Shown: positions 53,048 through 63,003, numbered from the stretch's first letter. The stretch: 64,000 bases of DNA from Deltaproteobacteria bacterium HGW-Deltaproteobacteria-12 (GCA_002840565.1 PHBK01000003.1:111493-175492); one strand, 5' to 3'. The notes: a model not told the origin generated them from the letters alone. Numbers and translations are program-made.

Positions 53048-53392
53048 TCATATAGTTAACAGTTTTTCATTGTTTTTCAAAATCTCGGTTAGCGGGGCTC
53101 CCCAGTATTTGACTTCAATGTTAAGTTTTTCCAAAGTTTCCGTTACGCCTAATTGATCCGCACAAGCCTTGCAAGCTGTTATATGGACACCTGCCTCCAA
53201 TGCTTTCTGGACCAATTTTTGAATATTTTTATCTTCACTCACCAATTTTGCAGGAGCCCCCCAAATAATCAGTGTGACGTCTTCCCACCAGTCTTTAAGG
53301 AGAGAATTTATGGTATACATGAATACCATTTTTTCCGAAGTAATCGGATTATCATTGGTCCATAATACATAAAGATGTGTTTTTTCAGTCAT
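53048..53392 (-). CDS. DsrE-like protein
   Basis: 114 residues with the DsrE/DsrF-like fold: HLYVLWTNDNPITSEKMVFMYTINSLLKDWW, VTLIIWGAPAKLV and ACKACADQLGV. The CxxC (about residue 75) could carry sulfur, as in sulfurtransferases of the family. SD GAGGT. It ends convergently with gltD and is transcribed alone. Confidence 0.85.
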   Translation of the reverse strand: MTEKTHLYVLWTNDNPITSEKMVFMYTINSLLKDWWEDVTLIIWGAPAKLVSEDKNIQKLVQKALEAGVHITACKACADQLGVTETLEKLNIEVKYWGAPLTEILKNNEKLLTI

Positions 53393-53680
53393 CTGTTACC
53401 TCTCTTTCGTTTATCTGATTTGAAATGCTTTAATGGATTTGAATAAAAATAGAAATATCCTAAACTTTTCCTCGTCGATAAAAGATATCAAACTAGCATC
53501 CAAGTCATAACGTGTGAAAAAATAGCATTCGAAAGGGTGGATATCCACCAAAATCGCCAACTGTGTCAGATAAGCATTGACACAAAACACCGATCTTCTT
53601 ATACTTCTTTACCATTCTTATGTAAATGCTTATCTAACAATACGATGAGATCAGAAAACCGGGAAATTGGAAAAACTCAA

Positions 53681-55213
53681 ATGGAGAGAAGAAGACGCTT
53701 CTATTGGCTTGGTATTGGTTTAGCCGGTGTTTTGCTGGCTTTGCTGATCTATCCGATGATTGGAAGATGGGACAGCAAGCCTTTAATCACCGAGCAACAA
53801 CAACCACGCACCCTGGCTCTTGCCAGCAAAGAGTGGACCGGTGACTTCGATCAGATGCTGGAAAATCGGAGGATACGGGTGCTCGTACCCCACAGCAGGT
53901 CGCTCTATTTCAACGACAGGGGCAGGGAACGCGGGATGATTGGTGAGTCCATGCGGGACTTTGAGCACTATCTCAACAAGAAATATTCCAAGAAGCTCGG
54001 CCGTCGGCCTTTAACTGTTTTTATTATACCAACAACTCGTGATGCGCTGCTTACGGCCGTAGCCAGGGGGCAGGGCGATATCGCCGCCGGTGACATTACG
54101 GTAACGGAAGAGCGCTTAAAAACAGTGGACTTCGCCGCTCCGGAGGGCGGGCCGCAGGTGAAAGAACTTTTGATTACAGGACCGCGGTCGCCAGCAGTCC
54201 GATCCTTGGAAGACCTCGCCGGTAAAACCGTGCACGTCCGGAAGTCAACTAGTTACTACAATAGCCTGTTGTCTCTGAATGAGCGATTTAAAAAAGAAGG
54301 AGGATTCTGGTCGCGGAAGAAGGCCCCGGTAAAAATTATTCTTGTGCCCGATGCCCTGGAGGATGAAGATATGCTGGAGATGCTCAACGCCGGCCTTTTC
54401 GAATTCATAGTGGTTGACGACGTAATGGCGAAGATGTGGGCGCAGATCCTGCCGAAGATAAAAGTCCGCGATGATATAGTGCTGCGCCAGGGCGGAAAAA
54501 TAGGCTGGGCGATTCGCAAGGGGAGTCGCCTGCTCGAGGCTGAAATTCTGGAATTCTATAAGAATTACCTCAAGAAGCATGGTGTCATCGAGACCCGCCT
54601 GGTGCAATACCATAAGCGAATGAAGCAGATCAAAGATCCCACGGGCACTGCCGAATGGAAGCGTTTCGAGCAGACACTTGCGCTTTTTGAAAAGTACGGT
54701 CAGAAGTACCAGTTCGATCCGGTGATGCTTGCAGCCCAGGGCTATCAGGAATCAACACTGGACCAGACGAAGCGGAGCCCGGCCGGCGCCATAGGCATCA
54801 TGCAGATTATGCCGGCAACCGGGGCATCTTTGAAAGTAGGTGATATAAGTGTGACTGAGCCCAATATCCATGGGGGAACGAAATATATGGACATGCTCCT
54901 GACTACCTACCTGCCGGACAGGAACTTTACGGAGCAAGACCGCACGCTCTTCGCTTTTGCCAGCTACAATGCCGGGCCGGGGAACATCTCTCGGATGCGT
55001 AAACTGGCGAAGGCAAGGGGGCTTGACCCCGACAAGTGGTTTAACAATGTGGAAGTGGTTACTGCCGAGAAGATCGGTCTCCAGACCACCACCTACGTCC
55101 GCAATATCTATAAGTACTACATAGCTTACAAGCTTACACTCAAAGCCTTGGCGGAGAAGAGCGAGGCACGGGGAGGGCTTCCGACGGTCAAGAACAAGCC
55201 TGGGGAAAAATGA
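53681..55213 (+). CDS. MltF-like membrane-bound lytic transglycosylase
   Basis: 510 residues from ATG 53681; 53645 is another in-frame start. An N-terminal helix (about 9-27) anchors it, followed by a solute-binding-protein-type domain (about 60-320; RIRVLVPHSRS, TRDALLTAVARGQGDIAAGDI) and a C-terminal SLT lysozyme-like domain with the catalytic Glu in AAQGYQESTLD and GAIGIMQIMPATG, ASYNAGPGN. It cleaves peptidoglycan with 1,6-anhydro products. Confidence 0.92.
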   Translation: MERRRRFYWLGIGLAGVLLALLIYPMIGRWDSKPLITEQQQPRTLALASKEWTGDFDQMLENRRIRVLVPHSRSLYFNDRGRERGMIGESMRDFEHYLNKKYSKKLGRRPLTVFIIPTTRDALLTAVARGQGDIAAGDITVTEERLKTVDFAAPEGGPQVKELLITGPRSPAVRSLEDLAGKTVHVRKSTSYYNSLLSLNERFKKEGGFWSRKKAPVKIILVPDALEDEDMLEMLNAGLFEFIVVDDVMAKMWAQILPKIKVRDDIVLRQGGKIGWAIRKGSRLLEAEILEFYKNYLKKHGVIETRLVQYHKRMKQIKDPTGTAEWKRFEQTLALFEKYGQKYQFDPVMLAAQGYQESTLDQTKRSPAGAIGIMQIMPATGASLKVGDISVTEPNIHGGTKYMDMLLTTYLPDRNFTEQDRTLFAFASYNAGPGNISRMRKLAKARGLDPDKWFNNVEVVTAEKIGLQTTTYVRNIYKYYIAYKLTLKALAEKSEARGGLPTVKNKPGEK

Positions 55214-55476
55214 TGATGCAATACAAGGAGAAAATTCAATACGCCCGATATCTCTGCCTTTCAATTTCGCTCATGCTCTGGCGTGTGCCCTTTTCACCAT
55301 AAAAGCATCCATACTTCGTCTTATGACCGTTGACTGAGCTTTGCTTGATCCACCTTAGCCGGAGCAAATAAATAATTTTCCCAGTGAGAGATGAAGAAGA
55401 AATTAACATGGAATGTGCCGCATTTTTTTGATACCTTCACCTCTCCATTTCCCAACACCCATTCAGGAGAAAAGGC

Positions 55477-56508
55477 ATGCGACAGATGAAAAAATATGCC
55501 TGTTTATTTTTTGTGTTACTTTTTGCCTTTACAGCCGGAACAGGCGCGGCTGATGAAAATGTGAAACTGCCGGAGGGGCTTTACGCAAAACTGGTGACGT
55601 CCAAAGGCGATATCCTCATCTCGCTGGAATTTGAAAAAGCACCCCTCACGGTGGCCAACTTTGTCGGTCTGGCCGAGGGCACAAAGGAATCAAACCGCGG
55701 GCAGAGTGCTCGCTTTTATGATGGCCTGACTTTCCATCGTGTCCTTCCCCATTTCATGATTCAAGGGGGTGATCCGCAGGGAAACGGGAGCGGCGGGCCC
55801 GGCTATAAATTCCCCGATGAATTTGATGACACCCTTACCCATGATGGCCCGGGCGTGTTATCCATGGCCAATGCCGGCCCGGATACCAACGGGAGCCAAT
55901 TTTTTATTACGCAGGCCAAAACCCCCTGGCTGGACGGCAAACATACGGTCTTTGGACGCACTGTCGAAGGTCAGAATGTTGTTAATTCCATTGGGGCGGG
56001 CGATATAATAAAAACGATAGAAATCATCCGCATCGGCGACAAGGCCGAGGCCTTCAAGGCCGATCAAGCTTCTTTTGACGCGCTGCTGGCCCAACTTTTA
56101 CAAGACAAGGCACAAGGGAAGAAAAAGATAAATTCCCGGGACCTGGCCCTGATCAAAGAAAAATATCCCCGGGCCATCAGTCTTCCTTCCGGTCTGATGT
56201 ATTTTGTTCTGGCGGAAGGTGCGGGCGACAAAACACCGGCGCGGGGAACAACCGTCAGCGTTCATTACTCAGGCCGATTGCTCAATGGAACAAAATTTGA
56301 CAGCACCGTGGATCGCGGCAAACCCCTGCGGTTTCCCGTCGGTGTCGGCCGGGTGATCAAGGGCTGGGAGGAGGCATTTCAATCCATGAAAAAGGGAGAA
56401 AAACGCATCCTCATCATTCCCCCGCACCTGGGTTACGGGGAGATGCGCATCGGACCCGTTCCACCCAACTCGATACTGGTTTTTGAAGTCGAACTGCTGG
56501 ATTTCTGA
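55477..56508 (+). CDS. Exported cyclophilin-FKBP fusion peptidyl-prolyl isomerase
   Basis: 343 residues. Signal peptide (1-24, ending GTGAA). Cyclophilin domain about 30-190 (FYDGLTFHRVLPHFMIQGGDP, MANAGPDTNGSQFFIT), and FKBP domain about 240-343 (VSVHYSGRLLNGTKFDST, GWEEAFQSMKKGEKR, GYGEMRIGPVPPNSILVFEVEL). Two unrelated isomerase folds in one periplasmic chaperone. SD AGGAGA. Monocistronic. Confidence 0.93.
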   Translation: MRQMKKYACLFFVLLFAFTAGTGAADENVKLPEGLYAKLVTSKGDILISLEFEKAPLTVANFVGLAEGTKESNRGQSARFYDGLTFHRVLPHFMIQGGDPQGNGSGGPGYKFPDEFDDTLTHDGPGVLSMANAGPDTNGSQFFITQAKTPWLDGKHTVFGRTVEGQNVVNSIGAGDIIKTIEIIRIGDKAEAFKADQASFDALLAQLLQDKAQGKKKINSRDLALIKEKYPRAISLPSGLMYFVLAEGAGDKTPARGTTVSVHYSGRLLNGTKFDSTVDRGKPLRFPVGVGRVIKGWEEAFQSMKKGEKRILIIPPHLGYGEMRIGPVPPNSILVFEVELLDF

Positions 56509-56573
56509 CAGGTGCTATATTAACGGTGCTCCACCGGGCAGGGAAAAAATAGGATGTGTCTTATCAAAAATAT

Positions 56574-58160
56574 CTAATCAGCTTCATTAGAATTTTTGTT
56601 TTTTTTACGGAATAGTTTCGGATTAATGTCCAGTTTGGAGATTTTGTACTGAATAATCCGTTTGGTGGTCCCCAGAATTTTTGCCGCTTTCGTCTGATTG
56701 CCGCCGGTTTCTTCCAGGGCGTCAAGGATCAAGGTTCTCTCCTGTGCTTCCACAACATAAGATAATTTGCCGGGTTCCTTTTTGTCTAATTCCTTTTCCT
56801 TGGCCTGCAGGGATGGCGGCAAATGCATGCATTCGATGGTGTCGCCATTAGACATCAGCACAGCGCGCTCAATACAGTTTTCCAGTTCCCGGACATTGCC
56901 CGGCCATTTATGAGACAAAAACGCTTCGACCGCCGCCGAAGATATCTTTTTAACATTTTTGCCCATTTCCTTACTGTATTTAAGAATGAAATGATCGGCG
57001 AGCAGGATAATATCGCTGCCCCGTTCGCGCAAAGCGGGCAGGTAGATGGGAAAAACATTCAGGCGGTAAAACAAATCGGCACGAAAACGTTCCGCCAGGA
57101 TGTCCTGCTCTAAATTTCTGTTGGTCGCGGCAATAATGCGCACGTTTACTTTAACTACCCTCGAGGAGCCCAGCGGCTGGAATTTCTTTTCCTGTAAAAC
57201 ACGTAGAAGTTTCACCTGGGCTGCCGCCGATAGTTCGCCTACTTCATCTAAAAAAATAGTGCCGCCGTTGGCTTCTTCAAAGCGGCCCCGGCGCTGCTGA
57301 AGAGCCCCGGTAAAAGCGCCTTTTTCATGGCCAAAGAGCTCGCTTTCAATAAGAGTGTCCGGAATCGCCGCACAATTTACCTGCACCATGGGCCCGTTGC
57401 GCCGCGAGCTGTTCATGTGAATTGCCTGAGCAATGAGCTCTTTGCCGGTGCCCGTCTGGCCGGTAATCAAAACGGTCGTGTTGGAATCGGCCACCTGAGC
57501 GACCAGGCCGAACACTTCCTGCATCGGTTTGGAATGGCCGATAATGTCTATTGACGGTGGACGGGCGCTGCCGACAATTTTTCGCAGCCGCCTGTTCTCT
57601 TCCTCCAGTGCTCTTATATGCACGGCTTTGGCCATCAACTCGGCCACGGAGGACAGCATGGCCAGTTCTTTGTCCAGGTCTTCTACCGCCTGGGCAACTT
57701 TATCAGCGGATAGAACTCCTACGACGCTGTCATCGTAAATTATCGGAACACAAAGAAAAGCGAGCTCCGACCTGTTTAAATGTTTTCTTGCTCCGGTGCG
57801 ATCTAAAAAATGCGTGGCCTGACCCAGGTTGGCAATTGCCATCGGGCGACCGGTCTCCGCTACTTTGCCGGTTATGCCTTCACCGGGTTTGTAGATAACG
57901 TCCATTCCGTCAATATTTATGTCATGGGCAATATCCAGCCAGACTTCCTTTTTTTCACGGTCTAAAAGAGAAATCATGCCGCGCTGCATACCCAGATGCG
58001 CGCTCATTTCCTGCAGCACCTTCTCCAGTTGATCGCGCAGTTCCTCCGGCTGGGCCAATATTTTTGCTATTGCATGCAAAACGGCAAGCTCTTCATAACT
58101 ATGGATACTCAATGCTCCGTACCTTTCCTCGGTGGAGATGTTTGTCAATGCCTTCTTCAT
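56574..58160 (-). CDS. NifA-like GAF/sigma-54-dependent activator
   Basis: 528 residues. GAF domain about 20-180 with NifA-subfamily features ([37 protein letters not shown]), AAA+ domain about 205-440 with Walker A GQTGTGKE and GAFTGA contact loop ([17 protein letters not shown]), and a Fis-type helix-turn-helix ([20 protein letters not shown]). No nif structural genes occur in the window; nearby sigma-54-type gltBD/glnN promoters make a nitrogen role plausible. SD AAAGG. Confidence 0.92.
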   Translation of the reverse strand: MKKALTNISTEERYGALSIHSYEELAVLHAIAKILAQPEELRDQLEKVLQEMSAHLGMQRGMISLLDREKKEVWLDIAHDINIDGMDVIYKPGEGITGKVAETGRPMAIANLGQATHFLDRTGARKHLNRSELAFLCVPIIYDDSVVGVLSADKVAQAVEDLDKELAMLSSVAELMAKAVHIRALEEENRRLRKIVGSARPPSIDIIGHSKPMQEVFGLVAQVADSNTTVLITGQTGTGKELIAQAIHMNSSRRNGPMVQVNCAAIPDTLIESELFGHEKGAFTGALQQRRGRFEEANGGTIFLDEVGELSAAAQVKLLRVLQEKKFQPLGSSRVVKVNVRIIAATNRNLEQDILAERFRADLFYRLNVFPIYLPALRERGSDIILLADHFILKYSKEMGKNVKKISSAAVEAFLSHKWPGNVRELENCIERAVLMSNGDTIECMHLPPSLQAKEKELDKKEPGKLSYVVEAQERTLILDALEETGGNQTKAAKILGTTKRIIQYKISKLDINPKLFRKKNKNSNEAD

Positions 58161-58237
58161 TGATGGCAGCCTTTCTCTTAATATAACAAAATTGTTCCAA
58201 TTGCTAGATAAATTTACCTTTTGCCCTTATGCGATGC

Positions 58238-58267
58238 AATTATTGATCCAAATTTGTAATTATTGAT
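58238..58267. promoter_or_regulatory. Helically phased 10-bp direct repeats
   Basis: AATTATTGAT occurs at 58238-58247 and 58258-58267, start to start exactly 20 bases, about two helix turns. They lie between the divergent NifA-like and DUF819 genes, upstream of the DUF819 promoter, and look like a protein-binding site. Confidence 0.6.
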
Positions 58268-58311
58268 GTTTTAGGCAATTTGGTGCTTATTATTCTTTGT
58301 TCATTATTCTT

Positions 58312-58340
58312 TTGACATGCACAACCGATTTTCCTATACT
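58312..58340 (+). promoter_or_regulatory. Sigma-70 promoter of the DUF819 gene
   Basis: TTGACA (58312-58317), 17 nt, TATACT (58335-58340): consensus -35 and 5 of 6 for -10. Predicted start near 58347. Confidence 0.82.
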
Positions 58341-58442
58341 CCTTTCCGGGGAAAACAAGTTCATTACAAATAACTGTTTACCGGACCGTATAGCTCACTG
58401 CCGTTTAGTGACCATGTGAAGTTCTCTGTTTCGCGAGGTGTG

Positions 58443-59591
58443 ATGGCCAAAATTGTACTCATTTTGTTTTACCTTCTCTTTCCTGTTGTCGCCATTTATC
58501 TGGCACGACGAAATTCCATTTGCAATAAACTCGGCGCGGTTGTTATCTGCTACATCGCCGGGATAATTGTCGGTAATATAGGAGCCCTTCCCGCAAATCT
58601 CGCCCCTGTGCAGAATCCCCTGATGCTGATTGCCATCAGTCTGGCACTCCCGTTGATGTTTTTTTCCATTGATGTCCGCCGCTGGAGCAGACTGGCGGGA
58701 AAATCGCTCCTCTCCTTCGGACTGCAAATCCTGGCGATACTGATAGTCGTAACCCTGGGTTTTTTCATTTTCCGCGGCTGGGTGGGAGAGGAAACATGGA
58801 AACTGTCCGGTATGTTCGTGGGAGTGTACACCGGCGGAACGGTAAATCTGGGTGCCATTGCCATGGCATTACGCACCGATCAGACGCTGTACCTTGCCGC
58901 GCACACATCAGACGTCCTGGTTGGTTCGGTATATCTGCTGTTTTTGATGACTGTCGGACAGCGGATTTTGCTTAGATTTTTACCTCCCTTCCAACCTGCT
59001 GAATCCGCGGCAGCGGATAAGGACAATGACTTCGATTCCTACGCCGGTATATTCGAAAAGAAAAAAATCGTCCCGCTGATGGCGGCCCTGGGCCTTTCGC
59101 TACTAATTTTTGTCGCCGGCGGCTTATTTTTTCTGATATTGAACGAGGACATGGCATTTGTAGCGGCTATTCTCACCATTTCCACACTGGGTATAGCTTG
59201 CTCGTTTGTTCCGGCAATCAGGAATATACAGATGACTTATCAACTGGGGAATTACTTCATCCTGATATTCTGTCTGGTCGTGAGCTCCATGGCGGATTTC
59301 AACCGCCTTTTGTCCACTGCCCCGGTTATGCTTGCCTATGTGACATTCACGGTTTTTGCCTGCCTCCTGCTGCATGTTGTGCTGGCAAAAATATTCAAGA
59401 TCGATGCCGATACGTTAATTATTACATCCGTTGCGGGAATTTGCTCGCCCCCGCTCGTTCCTATGGTCGCTGCGGCGTTAAAAAATAAGGAAGTTATGGT
59501 TTCCGGCGTTATAACAGGCATCATCGGCTGGGTGGTGGGAACCTACCTCGGGATAACCATGGCCTATATTCTGCGCGGGTTGGGCGGTTGA
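58443..59591 (+). CDS. DUF819-family membrane protein
   Basis: 382 residues from ATG 58443 (SD GAGGTG). About ten membrane helices, with GTVNLGAIAMAL and SVAGICSPPLVPMVAAAL repeated in the two halves, the signature of DUF819 (YjcL-like) transporters of unknown substrate. Divergent from the NifA-like gene. Confidence 0.88.
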   Translation: MAKIVLILFYLLFPVVAIYLARRNSICNKLGAVVICYIAGIIVGNIGALPANLAPVQNPLMLIAISLALPLMFFSIDVRRWSRLAGKSLLSFGLQILAILIVVTLGFFIFRGWVGEETWKLSGMFVGVYTGGTVNLGAIAMALRTDQTLYLAAHTSDVLVGSVYLLFLMTVGQRILLRFLPPFQPAESAAADKDNDFDSYAGIFEKKKIVPLMAALGLSLLIFVAGGLFFLILNEDMAFVAAILTISTLGIACSFVPAIRNIQMTYQLGNYFILIFCLVVSSMADFNRLLSTAPVMLAYVTFTVFACLLLHVVLAKIFKIDADTLIITSVAGICSPPLVPMVAAALKNKEVMVSGVITGIIGWVVGTYLGITMAYILRGLGG

Positions 59592-59685
59592 TCTATTGGA
59601 AAAATCAGAGAAAGTGCAGTAAATATTTAACCACCGGTATTTGTTGGTCACAATCTTTCGAAGCTTTGACAGAAAATAAATTGAC

Positions 59686-59715
59686 ACCGGGGAAAAGATA
59701 ACTCTTTCCCCCGGT
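59686..59715. terminator. Stable hairpin between convergent genes, first
   Basis: A 13-position inverted repeat with one mismatch (59686-59698 with 59703-59715) lies after the DUF819 gene and before the convergent flavoprotein gene. No long T-run follows; probable terminator. Confidence 0.55.
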
Positions 59716-59730
59716 CACAAGTTATAGGCA

Positions 59731-59756
59731 GCGGGGTCAAATTTTATCGACCCCGC
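59731..59756. terminator. Stable hairpin between convergent genes, second
   Basis: GCGGGGTC (59731-59738) pairs with GACCCCGC (59749-59756) around an AT-rich 10-nt loop, in the same convergent gap. Confidence 0.5.
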
Positions 59757-59832
59757 CATGCCCGGTTTTATGTTCGGCTGCGTTCAGATGATAATGCAGC
59801 CAACCAAGTTATCCAGAGGATTCGATCCGGCA

Positions 59833-61464
59833 TCATTCAATATCTTCTTTGTCGAGGATCAGGCGGGCGGCGCGCCAGCCATTGAGCTGGCAGGATCCAA
59901 CGCCATGCCAGGCCTGTGTCCAGTTACTGGTGATGAATACGTTGGCAATGGGCGTCGTGTTGGGCATTTTTTCCCATTGATCCGGTGTAATTTCGAAGCC
60001 GTAAACCACGCCCCCCTTATTAAGGGTATAGTTCTGGATCGTTTTCGGTGTATAGCCCTCCTTAACAATTATGTTCTTCGGGTCCTTAAGCTCGGGGATT
60101 ACATTGGACGCCAGTGCGATGAGTTCGTCCATTTTTTGTTCCTTCAGCTTGAGATAGGCCGCGCGATCCTTGGGCCAGACGGAAATGTCGGAATAGGCGT
60201 CGAGTTTAACCACCGACTTGCCTTTGGGTGCGTAAATGGGGTCGTTGAGGTTGGAGTAAACGGTGATGGATACAGCGCCTTTCCCGAAGTCACCCGTCAT
60301 CATGGCTTCGTAATTCTTTGTACTGTCGCGGTAAGTATTGAAGAAAATTTCGGTATCGCGAAAACCGCGCGCTTTGAGGTCAACGTTCAGCCCCAGATAG
60401 ACCCCGAACAGCGAATTTCCCGGCCTCATTGATTCCAGCTTTTTGATATAGGCTTCGGTCATATTATCCTTGCCGATAAGGTTATAGGCTAACTGGTAGG
60501 GATCTGTATTGGCAACGATATAACGGGCTGTATATTTCTGGCCGGTTGCCGTCCGGACACCGGTTGCCACGCCGTTTTCCAGAATGATTTTCGTGACGAG
60601 AGTATGGGTTTTTACAGTTCCGCCCATCTCCCGGATGCGTGTGGCATAACCTTCGGCCAGCGCCTGCGAGGTGCCCTTTACATGCCAGGCGCCGTCGCTC
60701 AGGTAGCTCTCCGTTGCGGCCATGAAGATCAGCGCCGATTGTTTTTCGACCGGGGCGCCGTAATATACCCAAAGCTGGGAAACCACCGCTTTAAGATCTT
60801 CGTTTTTAAAACAAAGATCCATGAGGTCTTTTACGGTCCGGTCCTTCCATGTATAGAAAGTGTTCTGCCGGAGCGGCACCATCATCTTTGTTAATGTTCC
60901 GCGCACAGCACCATAGCGGAAGAGGTCTTTGAGCTCCATCAGATCTCCGAATAAAGCAGCGCAGAGTGTGTGGAGTTTGTCTATGCCTGCGGCTTCTTCG
61001 GGCCATTTTTTCTTCAGTTCGCTTTTAAATCCCTCCCAGTTCGGAGGCAGCGTAATATCCACACCGGGGAAAACTGCACGGTAAAAATCAGGGACTTCGT
61101 AAAGTTCCACCTTTTTATCCACACCGGTGGCCTTGAGGAGCTGGAACAGTCCGCGGTCCAGCTTGCCGGGGCCGCCGCCGGCCATTTCATGGAGGGCCGT
61201 ATCGAAAGTGAACTCTCCGCGCTTGAAGTTCGATGTGCTGCCACCCACTCGGTCGTGTTTTTCCAGAACCAGCACCTTCTGTCCTTTAAGGGCCAGATGC
61301 GCTGCTGCGGAAAGCCCGCCCATTCCGGCGCCAATAACAATAACATCATAATCTGTTTTCTGGGTTGGCAGATTTTTCGTCGTGCAGCCAAAGAGGCTTA
61401 CGACCATTAAAAACAGGAGAATAATCAGTAAAATGCATTTTGCAGTTTTATGCTTTTGATTCAT
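59833..61464 (-). CDS. Lipoprotein FAD-dependent oxidoreductase, phytoene-desaturase-like
   Basis: 543 residues from ATG 61464 (SD GGGAGG). A signal with lipobox VSLFGC predicts lipid attachment. The FAD motif VIVIGAGMGGLSAAAHLALKG and LEKHDRVGGSTSNF, plus the C-terminal VFITSNWTQAWHGVGSC, fit the CrtI/carotenoid isomerase/retinol-saturase group of NAD(P)/FAD oxidoreductases. A membrane-anchored, exported member without carotenoid genes nearby is odd. The substrate is unknown. Confidence 0.85.
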   Translation of the reverse strand: MNQKHKTAKCILLIILLFLMVVSLFGCTTKNLPTQKTDYDVIVIGAGMGGLSAAAHLALKGQKVLVLEKHDRVGGSTSNFKRGEFTFDTALHEMAGGGPGKLDRGLFQLLKATGVDKKVELYEVPDFYRAVFPGVDITLPPNWEGFKSELKKKWPEEAAGIDKLHTLCAALFGDLMELKDLFRYGAVRGTLTKMMVPLRQNTFYTWKDRTVKDLMDLCFKNEDLKAVVSQLWVYYGAPVEKQSALIFMAATESYLSDGAWHVKGTSQALAEGYATRIREMGGTVKTHTLVTKIILENGVATGVRTATGQKYTARYIVANTDPYQLAYNLIGKDNMTEAYIKKLESMRPGNSLFGVYLGLNVDLKARGFRDTEIFFNTYRDSTKNYEAMMTGDFGKGAVSITVYSNLNDPIYAPKGKSVVKLDAYSDISVWPKDRAAYLKLKEQKMDELIALASNVIPELKDPKNIIVKEGYTPKTIQNYTLNKGGVVYGFEITPDQWEKMPNTTPIANVFITSNWTQAWHGVGSCQLNGWRAARLILDKEDIE

Positions 61465-61844
61465 AAGGTGCCTCCCTCGGAAAGTTTGGGCGAATAATTG
61501 CATAGATCGGGACTGCTTGTCAAGTTAGTGAAACGGCAGTTTCCGGGATCTATAGCAATTTGCCTTACCAAAAAAAGCGCTTTACGGCTTGCAGTGAACA
61601 GTTTGCCGGTGACGAGCAACGGGAAAGAACAGAAGGGCAACCGCAATAATGCTGGGATCATAAAAGTCAGATTACCGGAAAACGGCGATTGAAGATCAAA
61701 ATCTCAACCGCCGTAAATATGGAATCAAGGGGCCAGCATCTCTTTCCACGACGACTTATGAAATGGTCGCCCGGTTTGATTCTTTGGGGAAAGAGCATAT
61801 TTAAGCCCCCTCACCGCCTTCAAACAAGGCGGCTCAACAGATCA
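61465..61844. other. Intergenic region between dapA and the flavoprotein gene
   Basis: 380 bases without a gene. A hairpin CCGCCTT/AAGGCGG (61814-61832) follows the dapA stop and may end its transcript. No other structure is convincing. Confidence 0.5.
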
Positions 61845-62759
61845 TCAAAGCTTCTGACTGCTAAGCAGACCGAACTGCTGCAAAGCCTGGCGCAAAACCT
61901 CACGGTTCTCGGGCCTTAAGGGGACCAGGGGCAGCCGCACCTTTCCCGCAGGCAGCCCCATCATCGCCATGGCTTCCTTAATCGGAACGGGATTGGTTTC
62001 AATAAACAACGCCTTCACCAACGGCAGTGTCTTAAAATGAATTTCCCGGGCGGCTTTAATTTCCCCGGCGAGATAAAGATGAACCATCTCCCGGTATTGT
62101 TTCCCGACAACATGGGACACGGCCAATATCCCGCCGTCGCCGCCTAAAGCCATCATCGGGAAAGTCAGGGCGTCTTCTCCGCAGAGGATATAAAACTTCT
62201 TTGCGCAGTCCCTGGTGCCCCGGATGATCTCCATCGTGACCATCAAGTCACCGCAGGCGTCCTTCATGCCGACGATAGAGTCCATTTTGGAGAGGGCAAT
62301 CATCGTCTGGGCTTCAATGAGCCTTCCTGTTCGCGCGGGAATATTATAGATGAAAAGGGGCAGCTTTGTGGCTTCGGCAATTGTTGCGAAATGTTTCAGC
62401 AGACCGTCCTGTGAAGGCCTGTTATAATAGGGGCAGACTTGCAGGCTTGCCGCAACGCCCATATCCGCAGCCTGTTTGGTCAGCTCGATTGCCTCTATGG
62501 TGCTGTTGGAGCCTGTGCCGGCCATCACCGGCACACGTCCCCCGACTTCGTCGATTACGATTTTAATGACCCTGGCATGCTCATCATGATCCAGGGTCGG
62601 GGATTCCCCGGTCGTTCCACAGGGGATAATACCGTCACACTTCACATCTTCGACATAATAATTGACCAGCTGACGAAGTCCCGCCTCGTCTATGGAATAA
62701 TCGTCTTTAAATGGGGTTATAATGGGCACATGACATCCGGCCCAGGATTGTGTTTGCAT
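61845..62759 (-). CDS. dapA: 4-hydroxy-tetrahydrodipicolinate synthase
   Basis: 304 residues, normal length. GTTGESPTL supplies the paired threonines, FIYNIPARTGR the catalytic Tyr and VGMKDACGD the Schiff-base lysine. It condenses pyruvate with aspartate semialdehyde for lysine and peptidoglycan. SD AAAGGAG. No other lysine gene is adjacent. A structured RNA with its own promoter and terminator precedes it. Confidence 0.96.
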   Translation of the reverse strand: MQTQSWAGCHVPIITPFKDDYSIDEAGLRQLVNYYVEDVKCDGIIPCGTTGESPTLDHDEHARVIKIVIDEVGGRVPVMAGTGSNSTIEAIELTKQAADMGVAASLQVCPYYNRPSQDGLLKHFATIAEATKLPLFIYNIPARTGRLIEAQTMIALSKMDSIVGMKDACGDLMVTMEIIRGTRDCAKKFYILCGEDALTFPMMALGGDGGILAVSHVVGKQYREMVHLYLAGEIKAAREIHFKTLPLVKALFIETNPVPIKEAMAMMGLPAGKVRLPLVPLRPENREVLRQALQQFGLLSSQKL

Positions 62760-62823
62760 AGGTTCTCCTTTCTGTTGCTGTTAGCTGAATCTTTGTTAAT
62801 TCCGATAAATGTCCTCTCAGAGC

Positions 62824-62855
62824 AAAAAAAAGCCATGGGGTTTACCCATGGCTTT
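62824..62855 (-). terminator. Strong intrinsic terminator upstream of dapA
   Basis: On the minus strand an 11-bp perfect stem (62845-62855 with 62829-62839, 5-nt loop) is followed by a run of T. It lies 65 nt before the dapA start, either ending a small RNA or acting as attenuator. Confidence 0.85.
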
Positions 62856-62997
62856 GAAGAAAACTATATGTCGGTGATCACAAAACGAGCGTCCTCAAAG
62901 CAATGGGTAGCCCCAACCGCTTTATCCCCTGTTTCTTACCAACTGTTTTTTTAGTGCCCGGGAGGACGTTCATCAACTTTCCTTTTACTATTTTACT
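62824..62997 (-). ncRNA. Unassigned structured RNA or attenuator leader upstream of dapA
   Basis: Predicted transcript of about 174 nt. CGTCCTC and GAGGACG close a 7-bp stem around a purine-rich interior with a second hairpin (AAAGC/GCTTT, loop GCTA); GAAAGTT can pair with AGTTTTC outside it. It ends in a perfect terminator. It matches no riboswitch family I recognise (lysine, SAM, glycine, preQ1, ZTP, cobalamin were considered). It may be a stand-alone small RNA or a leader controlling dapA. Confidence 0.5.
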
Positions 62998-63003
62998 GGT
63001 GAC

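Noticed and set aside
62760..63000. Lysine riboswitch upstream of dapA
   Set aside because: The conserved lysine-riboswitch core sequences are absent; kept only as an unassigned RNA.
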